From assembly GCF_016808335.1 (NCBI RefSeq), contig NC_053147.1, positions 69,624,960 to 69,688,959 of the forward strand: 64,000 nt of DNA. Direction: 5' to 3'. The notes beneath the pieces were generated by a model. It worked only from the letters and a program-made list of their open reading frames with translations, was not told the origin of the DNA and made no database searches. A program made the position numbers and the translations under genes. Source of the stretch: Panicum virgatum (taxonomy: Eukaryota > Streptophyta > Magnoliopsida > Poales > Poaceae). Positions 21,958 through 37,312 of the stretch are shown piece by piece (position 1 is the first letter of the stretch; every line of letters begins with the position of its first letter).

Positions 21958-22665
21958 TTTTTTGAAAAGTAAACCGCCAGCATTTCATTAAGCTGTCATA
22001 TCATTACATAGAGGAGACCAGAGAAACTCTGGTGGTACATGAAGCCATACAGATTCTGAAAGACGATCTGCCGATCTAACAAGAACATGTGCTGCCTTAT
22101 TACAACATATGTTTACATGAATAAAAGAAAAAGCCACAGTAGAAGTACAGACCACCTTTTTTATGTCTTCGATGATAATTCCAATATTGGAGCGGTCCGT
22201 GACTCTCGACTGGAGCTTCTTAATCAACGACTCACAGTCAGAAGCAATTATAATATGGTCATGAGGGAGTTGGGAAGCAAAGTTAACTGCTCTCCTAAAA
22301 GCAATGGTCTCCGCCAATTCTGGGTCTGTAATTTTGTCAATTCCCTGCTTGCAAGTAGCCAGGAAAACACCTCTCTCATCTCTAATGACAATACCCAAGC
22401 CCATGCAATTATCTTTGTGGAAAATTGCTACATCAACATTGACCATAGTCCACCCTTGGGGCGGTGGTTCCCATCTTTTCCGATTAAGGACATCAGACTT
22501 TCTAGGATGGGCTGGAGTACACCAATGCACAAGCACCATGTCAACATATGCTAAAATCTTCTCAGCTATACAGTCGGGGTGCATTTTATTTTCTCCATTT
22601 CGCACAGCATTCCTAGCCTTCCAGATATGCCAAAAGGCTATGAAAAAGATAGTAGATAGTAGCCT
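21958..22665 (-). mobile_element. 5'-truncated LINE, minus strand
   Basis: A perfect 16-bp target duplication CATGCAGCTGCGACTT lies at 21942-21957 and 22666-22681. The left end is a T-run (the poly-A tail on the minus strand). The body encodes only the C-terminal RNase H part of a LINE, as expected for target-primed reverse transcription that stopped early. The perfect TSD indicates a recent insertion. Confidence 0.92.
21988..22665 (-). pseudogene. LINE ORF2 C-terminus with RNase H domain, partial
   Basis: About 225 codons are open to the stop at 21988-21990. An RVT_3-type RNase H domain is visible: WTMVNVDVA (first Asp), GLGIVIRDERG, AETIAFRRAV (Glu), IIASDCESLI (Asp) and the following HVNICCNKAAHVLV. 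This is the short RNase H fold found at the C-terminus of plant LINEs and in host-derived proteins. The upstream reverse transcriptase is absent because of 5' truncation. It has no promoter or start of its own. Confidence 0.85.
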
Positions 22666-22855
22666 CATGCAGCTGCGACTTGGCTGGCTGGGCGATAGAT
22701 CGATCGGCATCCCTAGAGTCAAGTCAATAATGTTAACAGGAAATTAATTAATAAACCGATCCAAGATCGGGATGGGATGGGGGGCACGCACCAAGCCATT
22801 CTACAATAGACTGGGCTTTTTTATTCAACAATCCCAAGGTGGAGCTCTCTGAAAT

Positions 22856-22873
22856 TTATTATTATTATTATTA

Positions 22874-22918
<45 letters not shown>
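22856..22918. repeat. (ATT)n microsatellite
   Basis: About 20 units of ATT, with one interruption (GTT). Confidence 0.95.
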
Positions 22919-23029
22919 GCTAGAGCAATGCCCGTGTGATGGATGCTTCAGATCGACTTGAGTCATTAAGATAGAGAAAATGTCAACTTGGAGAGAGATA
23001 GTGCGTGTCCATATATATTTTTCTTGAAA

Positions 23030-23185
23030 AGCTTGAGTGAGTGGTAGTGCTGGTCGCCTGTGAACCGAGAGGTCACAAATTTGAGCGGTGGCCTCTACAT
23101 ATTGCACGGTGCATGGGAAAGACCTCCCGCTAATAACCTCTCCCAGACCCCGCACAGTGCGGGAGCCTACGACACTGGGTATGTC
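23030..23185 (+). mobile_element. Possible tRNA-related SINE fragment
   Basis: AGTGGTAGTGCTGGTCGCC and GTCACAAATTTGAGCGG resemble degenerate A and B boxes of a tRNA-derived SINE. The sequence ends GGAGCCTACGACACTGGG just before a hAT-like element. No TSD was found. Confidence 0.4.
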
Positions 23186-23189
23186 TAGA

Positions 23190-23912
23190 GATGGCAATGG
23201 GTACCCGAAACCCGAAACCCGATAGGTTTTTGCTCCATTAGGGTATGAGTTTGGGTCAACTTTTAGACCTGTGAGTTTATTAATGGGCACAAAGTTCTAC
23301 CCGTTGGGTTTATGGGCACGAGTTTATTCCTACAATACCCGAACCCGTGAACCCATAGATTTTTTAAACCCAATCCAACATAGAGTAATTGTCATTTTAT
23401 TTGTGAATTTATAACAAATTTAACATCTCTTTCTTTTAATTCTTATTTTAGTGAACTCTTAAGTGGTGGGTATGGGTGTTTTTGCTTTGCAGTTATCGTG
23501 TTTGTATATGCATATGATGGATTTGTGATTTTGTATGGTCTTTTGATCATTTCAATATAGAGCTTGTTATTTTTATTTTTATTTTTATTATAATTTATAG
23601 TGAACATAGATTTTTTACTCATAATATGCTACAAATGATGTTTACTATGTTAAACTTATTGATCTTGAGAAAAATTTGTATAGTAAAGTGTAGTTTACTA
23701 TGTTAAATTTATTGATCTTGAGAAAAAAAAATGTATAGTGAAGTGTAGACCCATGGGTAACCCATGAGTACCCGCTAATCCGATGGGTTTGGATTTGGGC
23801 AAAATTCTAAACCCGTCACGGGTATGGGTTTTTTAATGAGTTCAAATATTTTTCATGGGTTTAGGTTTGGGATGACAAAATCTGATAGGTTTAGACCCGT
23901 TGTCATCTCTAG
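23190..23912. mobile_element. Non-autonomous hAT-like element
   Basis: The ends are CTAGAGATGGCAATGGGT and ACCCGTTGTCATCTCTAG, imperfect inverted repeats, with GGGTACCCG-like subterminal repeats and an AT-rich core. It is related in design to the element at 19074-19747. No clean TSD remains. Confidence 0.65.
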
Positions 23913-24413
23913 TTACATCCTTTCGCATGTGTCAATGTAAGACGTACTTAGAGGATGGTTGTTTCCTTTTTGTAAAAAAATTTTCTAACATGACAGCAAC
24001 GTATGTACTAGTACGGGTTGAGAAAATGAGGACCCTAGCTAGTATGTAAAAAGTCTACCGAAATGAAAGTCGTTGAAACTCTAATTACTACTTGGTGTTT
24101 GTGACAGTGTGAGGAATGGATCCACTCGCCAACAATCTCCTACCGTGCTAGCTACTGGTGGTGCTGCATTCCCACCAACCCACAACCAAAGCAAACCAGG
24201 CCCCAACTTGACATACTAGTACAACTGCAAATGCTCTATCGATCCAATTGTTACGGTTGCAATCCATCCACACGAAGAGGGGCACTGCTGCAGTCTGTTA
24301 GTGTCAGTCTTCTCTGCAACTGCTGATGCTGCTCTACAAGAAGAAGATCGATCCATAAGATTCAGATTATTCTTCCGTCTTCTTCTTCCCCGGCCAGCCG
24401 GCGGTCGATCCAG

Positions 24414-28101
<3,688 letters not shown>

Positions 28102-28111
28102 GATCCTGCTC

Positions 28112-28408
28112 TGAGTCAGTCATGTGCAAGGATGGATGGTACGCTCGTCGCTCCATATGTTACGAAGAAACCGAAATAAGAATGTTTCAGCTAGAGATCC
28201 GATGTGATATACTAGTACATAGCATGTAAGTGTTGGCCTGAACCTGCAGGTTACTCAAGCAGGGTCTTTAGTGGTATAAGTACATAGTCAGATATTGTTT
28301 GCAAGGAAGAAAACAGAGTGAGGGTGAAACTTTATTCATATATAGTATAGGACTATAGGGTGATTGCTGGAACATGTGTATATATGTAGCACATACATGT
28401 AACGAGTA
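28112..28408. other. 3' UTR and spacer after HIPL gene
   Basis: Non-coding sequence carrying the presumed HIPL 3' UTR. It runs directly into the 3' end of the convergent pseudogene. Confidence 0.5.
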
Positions 28409-28742
28409 CTAGTAGCAGCAGGTGCCGGTGGTGGCGATGCTGCAGTACCTGCTTGGGTCCATCATGTTGCAGATGTAGGGCAGTCGTTGCCATCTCCATG
28501 ACCTTGCTCATCATCTGATGGTGATCGGAGCCCGGCAGGCCGCCCTGCAGCTCCTGTACCGTGCTTCTGATCGCCCTGCACCTGCAGCTCGGTGGCATCT
28601 GCTCTGCTCATCCGCCATTTTCCAGGGCCAAGAGTGATGAGCATCGCCGCGACGGCGCCGTGCACTGGTGCTTCAGGTAGTCCCTCCACGCGTCCATGGC
28701 CTCCAAATGTGGGTGTGCGAGCGCGAGGAGGAGGAAGGACTT
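28409..28742 (-). pseudogene. Alpha-amylase/trypsin inhibitor-like (prolamin superfamily) gene remnant
   Basis: The minus strand encodes the end of a signal peptide (SFLLLALAH), WRDYLKHQC, then an in-frame TGA after ALENGG. After that come PPSCRCRAIRSTVQEL, MMSKVMEMA, a frame change, and LPYICNMMDPSRYC ending CCY and TAG at 28411-28409. The Cys spacing (CRC, C..C) and order are those of the seed alpha-amylase/trypsin inhibitor family, secreted disulfide-rich proteins of about 120-150 residues. The start codon is missing because a MITE begins at 28743, inside the signal peptide. The stop, the frameshift and the lost start make it non-functional as read. Confidence 0.7.
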
Positions 28743-29016
28743 GAGGGCAGTCCCAACCCAGACTCTACTATAGAGTCTAAATCTCCTATTTATTGTGTTT
28801 TGCTGATGTGGCAGTATATTTATGGAAGAGAGAGGGAGAGAAATCAAGACTCCAAGTCTTATTTAGACTCCAAGTCTTCACGCAAATCAAGAATGAATGT
28901 GAGAGATAGTCATATAAATCAAAGTAACACAATTTGCATTGAGAAGTATAGTTTTTTGTGATGGAGTCTTTGAGGCTTAGACTCTAATAGTAGAGTCTGG
29001 GTTGCCACCAATGCTC
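28743..29016. mobile_element. TIR MITE inserted in the inhibitor gene's signal peptide
   Basis: The ends share the inverted sequence AACCCAGACTCTACTAT (28755 onward, and the right end on the other strand), with GAGTCTAA repeats inside. It has no coding. The TSD is unclear, so the superfamily is not assigned. Confidence 0.65.
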
Positions 29017-29085
29017 TGTCTTGTGTATCATGAATTACGCGGCACAGATGCCGTGCAAGCTGTTAATTAAAGCTCTCCAACTATA

Positions 29086-29326
29086 TTAGATGATGTTTCT
29101 TGTAATGAATCTGTGCCTTTTCGATGATGATATTATTGATCTATAGTACATGCCGTAGAACACCGGTAATTGTGGAGGCCAGTCGTCTCCTCTTTGGATT
29201 TGTTTCCACTCAGCAGTCAGAAACATGTGGTGGATCAAGCTAACAAGATGCATATGCCAAATCTCACTCTCTTTTCTGAAACTGAACCCCATTCTGTGCA
29301 ACTTCTTTCTCAAGATGGGCAACAGA
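29086..29326 (-). other. Unassigned stretch with short minus-strand open frame
   Basis: An open frame of up to 80 codons (SEIWHMHLVSLIHHMF...) runs into the neighbouring MITE. I do not recognise a family, and it has no start or splice context. It may be a decayed gene end. Confidence 0.25.
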
Positions 29327-29606
29327 GCATCTCCAACAGTTTGGCGAATGGAGTTGGCATCCTTGATTTTTGGCAAAAGCCCTTAAAACACCCCTCCAAC
29401 AGTTTGGCAAAATATGACAATTTGGCAAAAACCCTCTCTCACCGCGCATATATGGCAACTTAGAAAAGGGCTTGGCAAATCCTCTCTCTACTTGCATGCT
29501 GGGTACTGACCACGAAAATAAAGTTTTCTTCCTGCTTGCATGCTGCCTATTGCCTTTTTTTTTTCATTTTGCCAAGTTCCAAATAGCAAACTATTAGAGA
29601 TCGAAC
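29327..29606. mobile_element. TIR MITE, GAGCATCTCCAACAG type
   Basis: The left end AGAGCATCTCCAACAGTTTGGC is inverted and degenerate at the right end (GCAAACTATTAGAGATCG). The internal CCAACAGTTTGGCAAA repeat and AT-rich core are typical of this abundant grass MITE type. Confidence 0.6.
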
Positions 29607-30185
29607 TGTTTTTTTACTAGGCAAATAGTTTTGAGAGTTGGCAAATCACAAGATTTGCCAAGTAGAATATGACAAACTTTTGAAAATGCTTATCTCTCTA
29701 ACAAACAAGTTCCTGAAAAGTAATTATAGTACTTTTTTTAGGGGAGTAATTATAGTAGTTGGTATTTTGGAAGGAAATAACTTAAAAAGGCCCATTAATA
29801 TTGGGGAATGGCCCAATGAGGATGTTTGTTTGGTTGGCTAGTAGCCCATCATCATTGGGCACATCTGGTTCCGTAAATACTTTATTGTTTTCTATCTACT
29901 AGAACAATACAATGCATTGTTACGAGTAACATACTTTTACCCAGGCCTATACGAGATACTCTTTCATTGTATGTACAGGTCGTGCCTCGCGCGAGGCATT
30001 ACTTCCAGATTTCGATTGATTTGTTCGAATTTCAATTAGAATTCCAATTAATTTGTTTTCTGATTAGGATTATAATTGACAGCTAAGAAATTATTACTTG
30101 CTTTGCTTTAGAAGTAGCAAGAGATAGAGATTATATAGTAGTAGTACATATCGTGATTTGTTCTAATGGAGCCGCGGGTCTCTGC
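29607..30185. other. Gene-free stretch
   Basis: AT-rich sequence with no supported gene. A small GC palindrome CCTCGCGCGAGG lies near 29985. Confidence 0.5.
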
Positions 30186-30403
30186 TAAGAGTTTGTTTGA
30201 CAGAGCTCTAAAACCGGCTCCAGCTAGAACTTACCAAAAGGTCTATTTTGGAGCAGCTAGAACTTACTAAAAAAAATAATAGTATTGTGGTCATTTGATA
30301 TGTTCTTTATATTTTAACAGTTAGATGAAGCCGTTTTGCCAATTTTTTTCCAAAACAGTTTCAGTTTCAGTTTCATCGGAGAATCCGCTCCAAACAAATT
30401 CTA
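30186..30403. mobile_element. MITE with TAAGAGTTTGTTTG ends
   Basis: Left TAAGAGTTTGTTTGACAGAGC and right GCTCCAAACAAATTCTA are imperfect inverted repeats bounding an AT-rich 218-bp segment, about 190 bases upstream of the glycosyltransferase gene. Confidence 0.55.
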
Positions 30404-30590
30404 AATATTAGTTTTTTTTTTAAAGATTGCCTTGCCGGCACTAAAATGAAATAAAAAATGTTGACAGGTCAACCACCCCCCGTCGCTGCCCCACTACAAA
30501 GCGAAGTGCCCGCTGGCTGCCGGGCCGCCGGCTCGGTTCTTAGCCTGAGTCGCTGCCCGCTGGGGCCCACACCCACATCCACCGCCGGCG

Positions 30591-33315
30591 ATGAAGGCCC
30601 TCATCTCCCAGTCCTTCCACGCCGCCGTCGACCGCCGCTGGCTGCTCCCCCTGGCCGTCGGCTCCGCGCTCTCCCTCCTCCTCCTCGTCGCCCTCACCAC
30701 CTTCCCCCTCCCATTCCCCTCCTCCTCCTCCTCGGCCGCCTCCGCCCTCTTTGTCGAGCACAAGCTCGCCCCCACCCCGCCGTTCCCCGCCGGCGCCGAG
30801 CTCCCCCGCATCGCCTTCCTCATCTCCGGGTCCGCGGGGGACGCCTCCGCTCTCCGCCGCGTCCTCCTCGCGCTCTACCACCCCAGGAACCGCTACATCC
30901 TGCACCTCGATGCCGAGGCCCCCGTCTCCGACCGGACGGACCTCGCCGCCGGCCTCGCCGCCCACCCGGTCCTCGCGTCCGCGGACAACGTCCGCGTCGT
31001 CAACCGCGCCAACCTCATCACCTATCGCGGCCCCACCATGGTCGCCAACACGCTCCACGCCGCCGCCGCCTTCCTGTGGGGCCACGCTGGCGCCGGTGGC
31101 TCCGACTGGAACTGGTTCATCAACCTCTCCGCCTCCGATTACCCGCTCGTCACACAGGATGGTAAGCGCCCTTCCTTCTACATTCATCCGAAAATTTCTA
31201 ATCCATAAAAACCCCGCCTTGGATTTGTAAATGTAACTCTTAAGCTTCCTGCTGCAGATCTGATACATGTCTTCTCCAAGCTACCGCGTGATCTCAACTT
31301 CATCGATCACACCAGCGACATCGGATGGAAGGAGTACGAGCTTCCTTCATCATGATTTTATTCGCTGACCACTGCATTCTGACAGGGGCCAATTCCTACC
31401 TTGTTGTTTCTCATGATGTACAGGTTTCAGAGGGCCAAACCCGTGATCATTGACCCCGGTCTCTACATGAAGAAGAAGGCTGATGTCTTCTGGATACCGC
31501 AGAGGCGGAGCGTGCCGACAGCCTTCAAGCTCTTCACTGGTATGTTCCTAACTGATAGTATGACCTACTAGTCAAAATATTCACATTCAAGCGTTAACCC
31601 ATAGATGTGTAGAATTCACCATGCACGTTGTGCAGATTAGTATACCTCGTAACCTAACCTTGCCTTTGTTGTTTTCGGTGAGAATTGTTGATTTGCCCTT
31701 GCCAAGGTGGATGGAATTTCTTAAATCAATTTTCTTTTTTTGTAATTGAATGTGGTGTCAAATGCTTCAAACTGTAAACTCTCTCTGCCACGTCTTGCAA
31801 CAGTGCTGGCTATTTTGATGTGTGAATTGTTGATACGTGGGTTTGTCACCAACTTAAATTAATATATCTTTTTTGCAAAGTACTGCATATAAATGCACTG
31901 TTTTTCTAGCTTCGTGATTTAAATATTGTATATTGTGGAAACTCCTCTAGGTAAAGTTTCCGTTCATACGTAATTTATTTTTTGTGATCTGATTGCTGTA
32001 ACAAACATTTGGGATTCTGTTTATTTGTTGCCTGTAGCAGCAAACCAGCTATGCATCTCTTGCTTGCCTACTGCATATACTGGCTGTAATTAATTTTAAA
32101 GCTTATCCTTGTTTTATGTGTCGGTTATTAAGTTAGAAAATTGTGTCAATGAACTTGCCATAAAAGTATACTTTTTCCTTAATGTGATGGTCTACTGTTT
32201 CACATCCATTATCCATCATGTTTTTAATAGCATGAAATTAATTGATTCCAGTTTCTTATATAGTGGCTACAACTCAGATATAACTACTCTAGGTTCAAAC
32301 AGCTTAAAACAGATAACTAAAAGATGCAGAAATGCAGAGCCTATCTCTGCAATGAAGATCAAGTTGCAGTATTCATCAATACCAAGAAGAAATAACTTTC
32401 TTTTTTAACCCATCCGTCCCCCAAAAACAAGTCATTCTAGGATCCAAAACTTATCACAGAAAACAAGTCATTTACCCTATTTAGAAAGTGCTTGTGCATG
32501 CAAGAATCAGTTAGTGCCAAATATGGGTAATAAATAGGGGCAAACATGGTCATTTTACCTCCTTATTAATCAGTCATAGAATTCCTAGAATGACTTGTAT
32601 TTTGGGACGGAGGGAGTACTATCGAGCAAATTCTTTGGCCTTTACTCTTCATTTTCAAAAACCAGCAAGAGTAGTATCGCTTAAGAGCTTTCGTGGAATG
32701 AGGCTTGCTTTATTAGTTTGAGCCTTTGGGTAATAAGTGTTGCTTTTTGAATCTTGACCATGTAGATATAGAGTCACCTGATGATGAAATTGCATTGCAG
32801 GTTCTGCTTGGATGGCACTTTCTAGGCCATTTGTGGAATACTGCATATGGGGCTGGGACAACCTACCTCGCACGGTGCTCATGTACTACTCCAATTTCAT
32901 CTCCTCGCCAGAAGGGTACTTCCACACCGTGGTCTGCAACGCCGAGGAATTCAAGAACACAACCGTGAACCATGACCTGCATTACATCTCATGGGACAAC
33001 CCTCCAAAGCAACATCCACACTACCTCACGGTCGAAGATTTGGACAGGATGGTTGCTAGTGATGCCCCTTTCGCTCGGAAGTTCCATGCAGATGACCCAG
33101 TGCTAGATAAGATAGATGAGGAGATCCTGTCCCGTGGTGCAGACATGCCAACCCCTGGAGGCTGGTGTGCAGGAACACGAGAGAACGGGAGCGACCCTTG
33201 CTCTGTCATAGGTGACACCAGTCTCCTTCGGCCCGGCCGTGGAGCGGTGCGGCTGCAGCGGCTGATCACGTCGCTGCTGTCAGAGGAGAAGTTCCACCCA
33301 AGGCAGTGCAAGTAG
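30591..33315 (+). CDS. GT14 family glycosyltransferase (core-2/I-branching, GlcAT14-like), 4 exons
   Basis: Exons 30591-31161, 31258-31333, 31424-31539 and 32801-33315 join in phase at GT..AG sites to 1278 bases (425 residues), the usual size. The protein is type II: a short cytosolic N-terminus, one TM segment at about residues 19-41, then the GT14 domain from about residue 70 (RIAFLISGSAGDASALRRVL, YILHLDAEA, NWFINLSASDYPLVTQDD, FIDHTSDIGWKE, then YYSNFISSPEGYFHTV and GWCAGT near the end). Plant GT14 members include Golgi beta-glucuronosyltransferases that modify arabinogalactan type II glycans; the substrate here is inferred from family only. The large third intron carries a Stowaway MITE. 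Exon 1 is strongly GC-rich, as usual in grasses. Confidence 0.93.
32408..32616. mobile_element. Stowaway MITE in GT14 intron 3
   Basis: TA duplications (32406-32407, 32617-32618) flank CCATCCGTCCC...GGGACGGAGGGAG. The inverted ends extend through ACAAGTCATTCTA on both sides. Confidence 0.85.
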
Positions 33316-34199
33316 GGCGTGATGCCTCTGACCCACCCAAATCTGAGCTATATATGAATATATACACGCATGGACTGCTGCCGGTGGCGATGCATACATG
33401 GTTTGTTCTGACTTGTAGGTCGTCGCCGTTTTGTCTGGCAGCTGCCATTTAACATGTACTACCATGTTGCCGTTGTACTACCACATTAGTCATCTGTCTG
33501 TAGAGCCTGTTGTATTGTATCTCCACTCCACATGTAGTACTTTATCATCCAAGGTATGAGCCTGGACACCTGGTTATCAATATATTTCAGTGCAACTTTA
33601 GGCGTCATTTATATTGCTAGACATAGTGTGGTTTTTGAATTGCAATAGTGGTTTCCTTTTGTTGACCAAACTTTTCGCATTCTGGATCGGTCTGTTGGGA
33701 AATACTATTGGCCCGATGGTGCTGTTGGGCCCATGCCGTTGGTGATGTTCCATAATGTAAAACAAGTTTTTTTTAAAAAAAGAAAATGATGTAAAACAAG
33801 TTGGTCAACTTGTAGTTGCAGTTGTCTTTGTTGCCGGCCGGCTCAACAACAAGAAGGCCGGTCGGTCCTCCAAGGTAACTAACCAAACCAGCTAGTACTG
33901 CTTGTTACTAATCAACAACGCGCCGGAGAATGAAGTCCGGTCAATGGATGGACGAACGGACGGCTCGGATCCGTCTCTAGAACCCTTGACAATCAATCAA
34001 TCGATCTCCACAACCTGGATTAATAAAATATATTTACTAAGGGATCCGTAGCAGGCAATTGTAAAGACCACCATTTCCTTGGCCACAAAGCTTAAGACAT
34101 TTCCGAGCACAAGAGTCTCTTCGTCTTCCTTGGTCCATCGGAATCGGAGAAGAAGATAGCTACAGCTACGTAGGAAGAAGGACGAAGGAATAAGAATCC
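33316..34199. other. Spacer between GT14 and VAMP72 genes
   Basis: Holds the GT14 3' UTR and the VAMP72 promoter and 5' UTR. No further gene or repeat is supported. Confidence 0.5.
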
Positions 34200-35639
34200 A
34201 TGGCGCAGCCGCCGGAGGGAGCGCTGATCTACGCGATGGTGGCGCGGGGCACGGTGGTGCTGGCGGAGCACACGTCCTACACGGGCAACTTCCGGGACAT
34301 CGCCGCGCAGTGCTTGCACCGGATGCCGGCGGGGAACAACCGCTTCATCTACACCTGCGACGCCCACACCTTCAACTTCCTCGTCGCCGATGGATACGGT
34401 CGGTATCTACTATGATGTCTCTCCCGAGTCGCACCTTTAATTTGCTACATGCTTTGGCTCTATCAACATACTCTCTTCTGATATCCTTTAATTTGGACGG
34501 TGTCTACTATGTATGGCCTGTGCAACCACTGCTGCACCCTGATGATCATACGAGTGACTGCTTTGTGCTTTCTCTCTCTCCCGGAGAGAGACGGCACTTT
34601 GTGGCTTAGTAAATTCAGATAGTTTAGCTTTCGCCAATATTCAGAGTCGATTGTTCCAATTCAGAAGATGAGTTTGAATTGGCTTTTGTTAGAGACTTTG
34701 TGATCCTGCTGGCATGCAATTTCTGACAATAACCCACATTATATGTATATATAACGACTGAAATGAAAGCACAGGTGTATGGTTGCAACACAAAGCAAAT
34801 AGCAGCTATACTAGATAGAGGTAGGGGATCGGAAACAAGTGTTCTGAGATCAGAGCCAACTGAACTGACTGTTATTGCATCGATCTGCAACCAAAATGGA
34901 CTGCGTGCAGCATACTGCGTCGCCGCGACCGAGTCAGCTGGGTGGCAGATTCCTATGGCCTTCCTGGAGATGATCAAGGAGGATTTCAACAAGAGATACG
35001 CAGGGGGCAAAGCAGCCACAGCCACAGCAAACAGCCTCAGCCGAGAGTTCGGGTAATAGTAGTACAATCATATATAGCATTTCATATATATGCATGCTTG
35101 CCTTGCCTATCTTTTATTTATTTATTTATTAGATACGGATCGTCGGATGAATATATATGAAATGATGACAGGCCGAGGCTTGGAGCTCAGATGCAGTACT
35201 GTAGGGATCACCCAGAGGAGGTGAGCAGGCTGTCGAGAGTGAAAGCTCAGGTGGACCAAGTGAAAGGCATCATGATGGAAAACATCGACAAGGTCATCGA
35301 TCGCGGGGAACAGATCGATGGGCTCGTCACGAGGACGGAGCAGCTGCACAACCAGGTCTGTGTCTGTTACCTTGTGTTCTGTTCTGTTCTGTTCTGTTCT
35401 GTTCTTTTAATTGTGTTCAGGTCACAAGATGCGCGATCCATAGTCAGGTCAGTAACTAGCAGCATGCATGCATGGTGTCTTTTGATTTGCTGCAGGCTGC
35501 TGATTTCAGGCAGCAAGGCACGCGGGTGCGCCGCAGGATGTGGTACCAGAACATGAAGACGAAGCTCATCGTCCTCGGCATCGTCATCGCGCTCATCCTC
35601 ATCATAATCCTCTCAGTATACCATGGCATACGCAAGTGA
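34200..35639 (+). CDS. VAMP72: VAMP72-type R-SNARE (vesicle-associated membrane protein), 4 exons
   Basis: Exons 34200-34398, 34911-35052, 35172-35355 and 35496-35639 splice in phase to 669 bases (222 residues), standard for VAMP72. An N-terminal longin domain ([46 protein letters not shown]) is followed by the SNARE motif ([19 protein letters not shown]), with the zero-layer arginine in [10 protein letters not shown], and a C-terminal TM anchor ([19 protein letters not shown]). The family mediates vesicle fusion with the plasma membrane and post-Golgi compartments by pairing with Q-SNAREs. Some positions conserved in the family differ ([10 protein letters not shown] where most have CVV.VESVGR), so it may be a divergent paralogue. 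A (GTTCT)n run lies in intron 3. Confidence 0.93.
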
Positions 35640-36489
35640 TCCATTCAGTTGTTCAGATGCAGTACTAGGTAGCTGGTTAATTAGAATAATGTTCATTTTG
35701 GATCCACTGTACAGGTTGGTCCTAGCTTGAGCCTTGAGGTTCATTCCACTGCACTGTCTTAACCACGCCCATCAGGTTTCTTGATGTCAGCGACCGCGGC
35801 CAAGGCCTTGGGCTTTATTTTCGCTCTTTCTTTTACAGGAGACAGGAGTTGGGCTCAGCTCTTCCAAATTAGCTAGGGCGATAGAATACGATTTTCATCT
35901 GTCTCGAAATCTAAACTTTCACAAATTATTTAGCTTATATGATCACGATTGTAATTTTCAAGTTGCCGATCATGATTTCTTATCAAATAGCGTAAGGTTT
36001 TCTGGTCGATCTAATTCGAACATTACACAAAAGGGAATACAAATTAGCAACTAAGAATTTCAATCAACATTTCCCTATGGAAAAGCATCGACAGCTTGAT
36101 AATAACTTTTCAAAATTGTCTTCATTAAGTAAAAGAAACCTAACTGTTTCAGAAAAACACATTTCAAAAAATAACCAAAAAACACTAGGAACCCGGCAGC
36201 ATCCTGCTGCCACCCGGATACTCCGATGGGAACACTGACTTCACCATCGCGACATCCTAGTGACCGTGCGGCCGGTTGGCATCGCCCTGTTTCCGTGTTT
36301 CGGTCGCTCCACTACCCTGCCAGATGCTCTATCTGCGTCACCGTAACCGCCTCATCGCCCTGAACTCGTAGGTATACCCCTTAGCCACCGGAGACCTCCC
36401 CATCGCCGGGAATGTCCAACCCTAGATCATGGCCACAATAGGCGCAACGTCACTAGGAGAAAAGGACTCGCCGAGAGGGTGGTCTGGTG
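35640..36489. other. Gene-free stretch
   Basis: VAMP72 3' UTR, AT-rich DNA to about 36180, then a GC-rich patch with no supported reading frame up to the hAT-like element. Confidence 0.5.
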
Positions 36490-36497
36490 GCGGGGCC

Positions 36498-37312
36498 CAG
36501 GGGCGGGCTCAGGATTTGAGAGGTGGGTATTCAAAATTTCAAAAGATGTGAAAAAAATATTTGACAGCCCAAATTTTATAAATTACAACAATAATTTCAA
36601 AATAAAGATTGAATTTATCACTAGTCAGCTTACTTTGCGCTCAGGTTTGATTTCGCTCAGGCCTGTGTTTCTGATTGCTCGCCCACACCCAAAGAACACG
36701 GACTGCGGAGCGGTAGAGCTGTGGAGGCCCTGCCGCCCCGACAAAGCGGCAGTGCCATGCTTTGGACACACGCACCACGCCATGCACGCCTGAGCCCTGC
36801 ACCCCTTCCTAGCTACGATGCTAGCCTGGCCGCTGTCCGCGTCTCGTGGCCCGCCCGACTGCCAAGCCTGTGATGCCGTCCGTCCGCCCGGTCGCAGAGG
36901 CCCTACCGCCGTTCGTCCTCGCGGCTGATGAGCCCCTGCCTTCATATGTTCACCTGGCCTCTTTGCGCCCTCGCCATCCGGATCGCCGATTCGAGGAGCT
37001 AGGGTCTTGCAGCTAGGGATTGGGAATCGAGGGATCGAGAGGGCACACGAGCGCTTGGCCTGTCAATCAAGCTGGCTCGTTGGCTACCTGACCGCTAATG
37101 GACCTGTGGGCCGTCAGGTGAGAAGGGGCCGGACATAAGCTGCTATGATTTTCCAGCACGAAGCAGAAATTTGAAGTTTGGAAGCATATTATTTTGTGTA
37201 ATATTCCTATTTTTGCTCCATATACATATATAATACACTATATATAAAATTTTTTGCCACAAATAATGTGTATTCAGTTGAATACCCTTGGTATACCGTA
37301 GGCCCGCCCCTG
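36498..37312. mobile_element. Non-autonomous hAT-like element (815 bp)
   Basis: The ends CAGGGGCGGGCTCAGG and, inverted, CAGGGGCGGGCCTACGG are near-perfect TIRs. Flanking 8-mers GCGGGGCC (36490-36497) and CGGGGGCC (37313-37320) differ at one base. The interior has AT-rich flanks and a GC-rich centre (36650-37110) without transposase. Confidence 0.8.

Noticed and set aside
30458..31268. Other-frame ORFs of 159-242 codons over GT14 exon 1
   Set aside because: Shadows of the GC-rich true exon; only the 30591 frame has the GT14 motifs and splices in phase.
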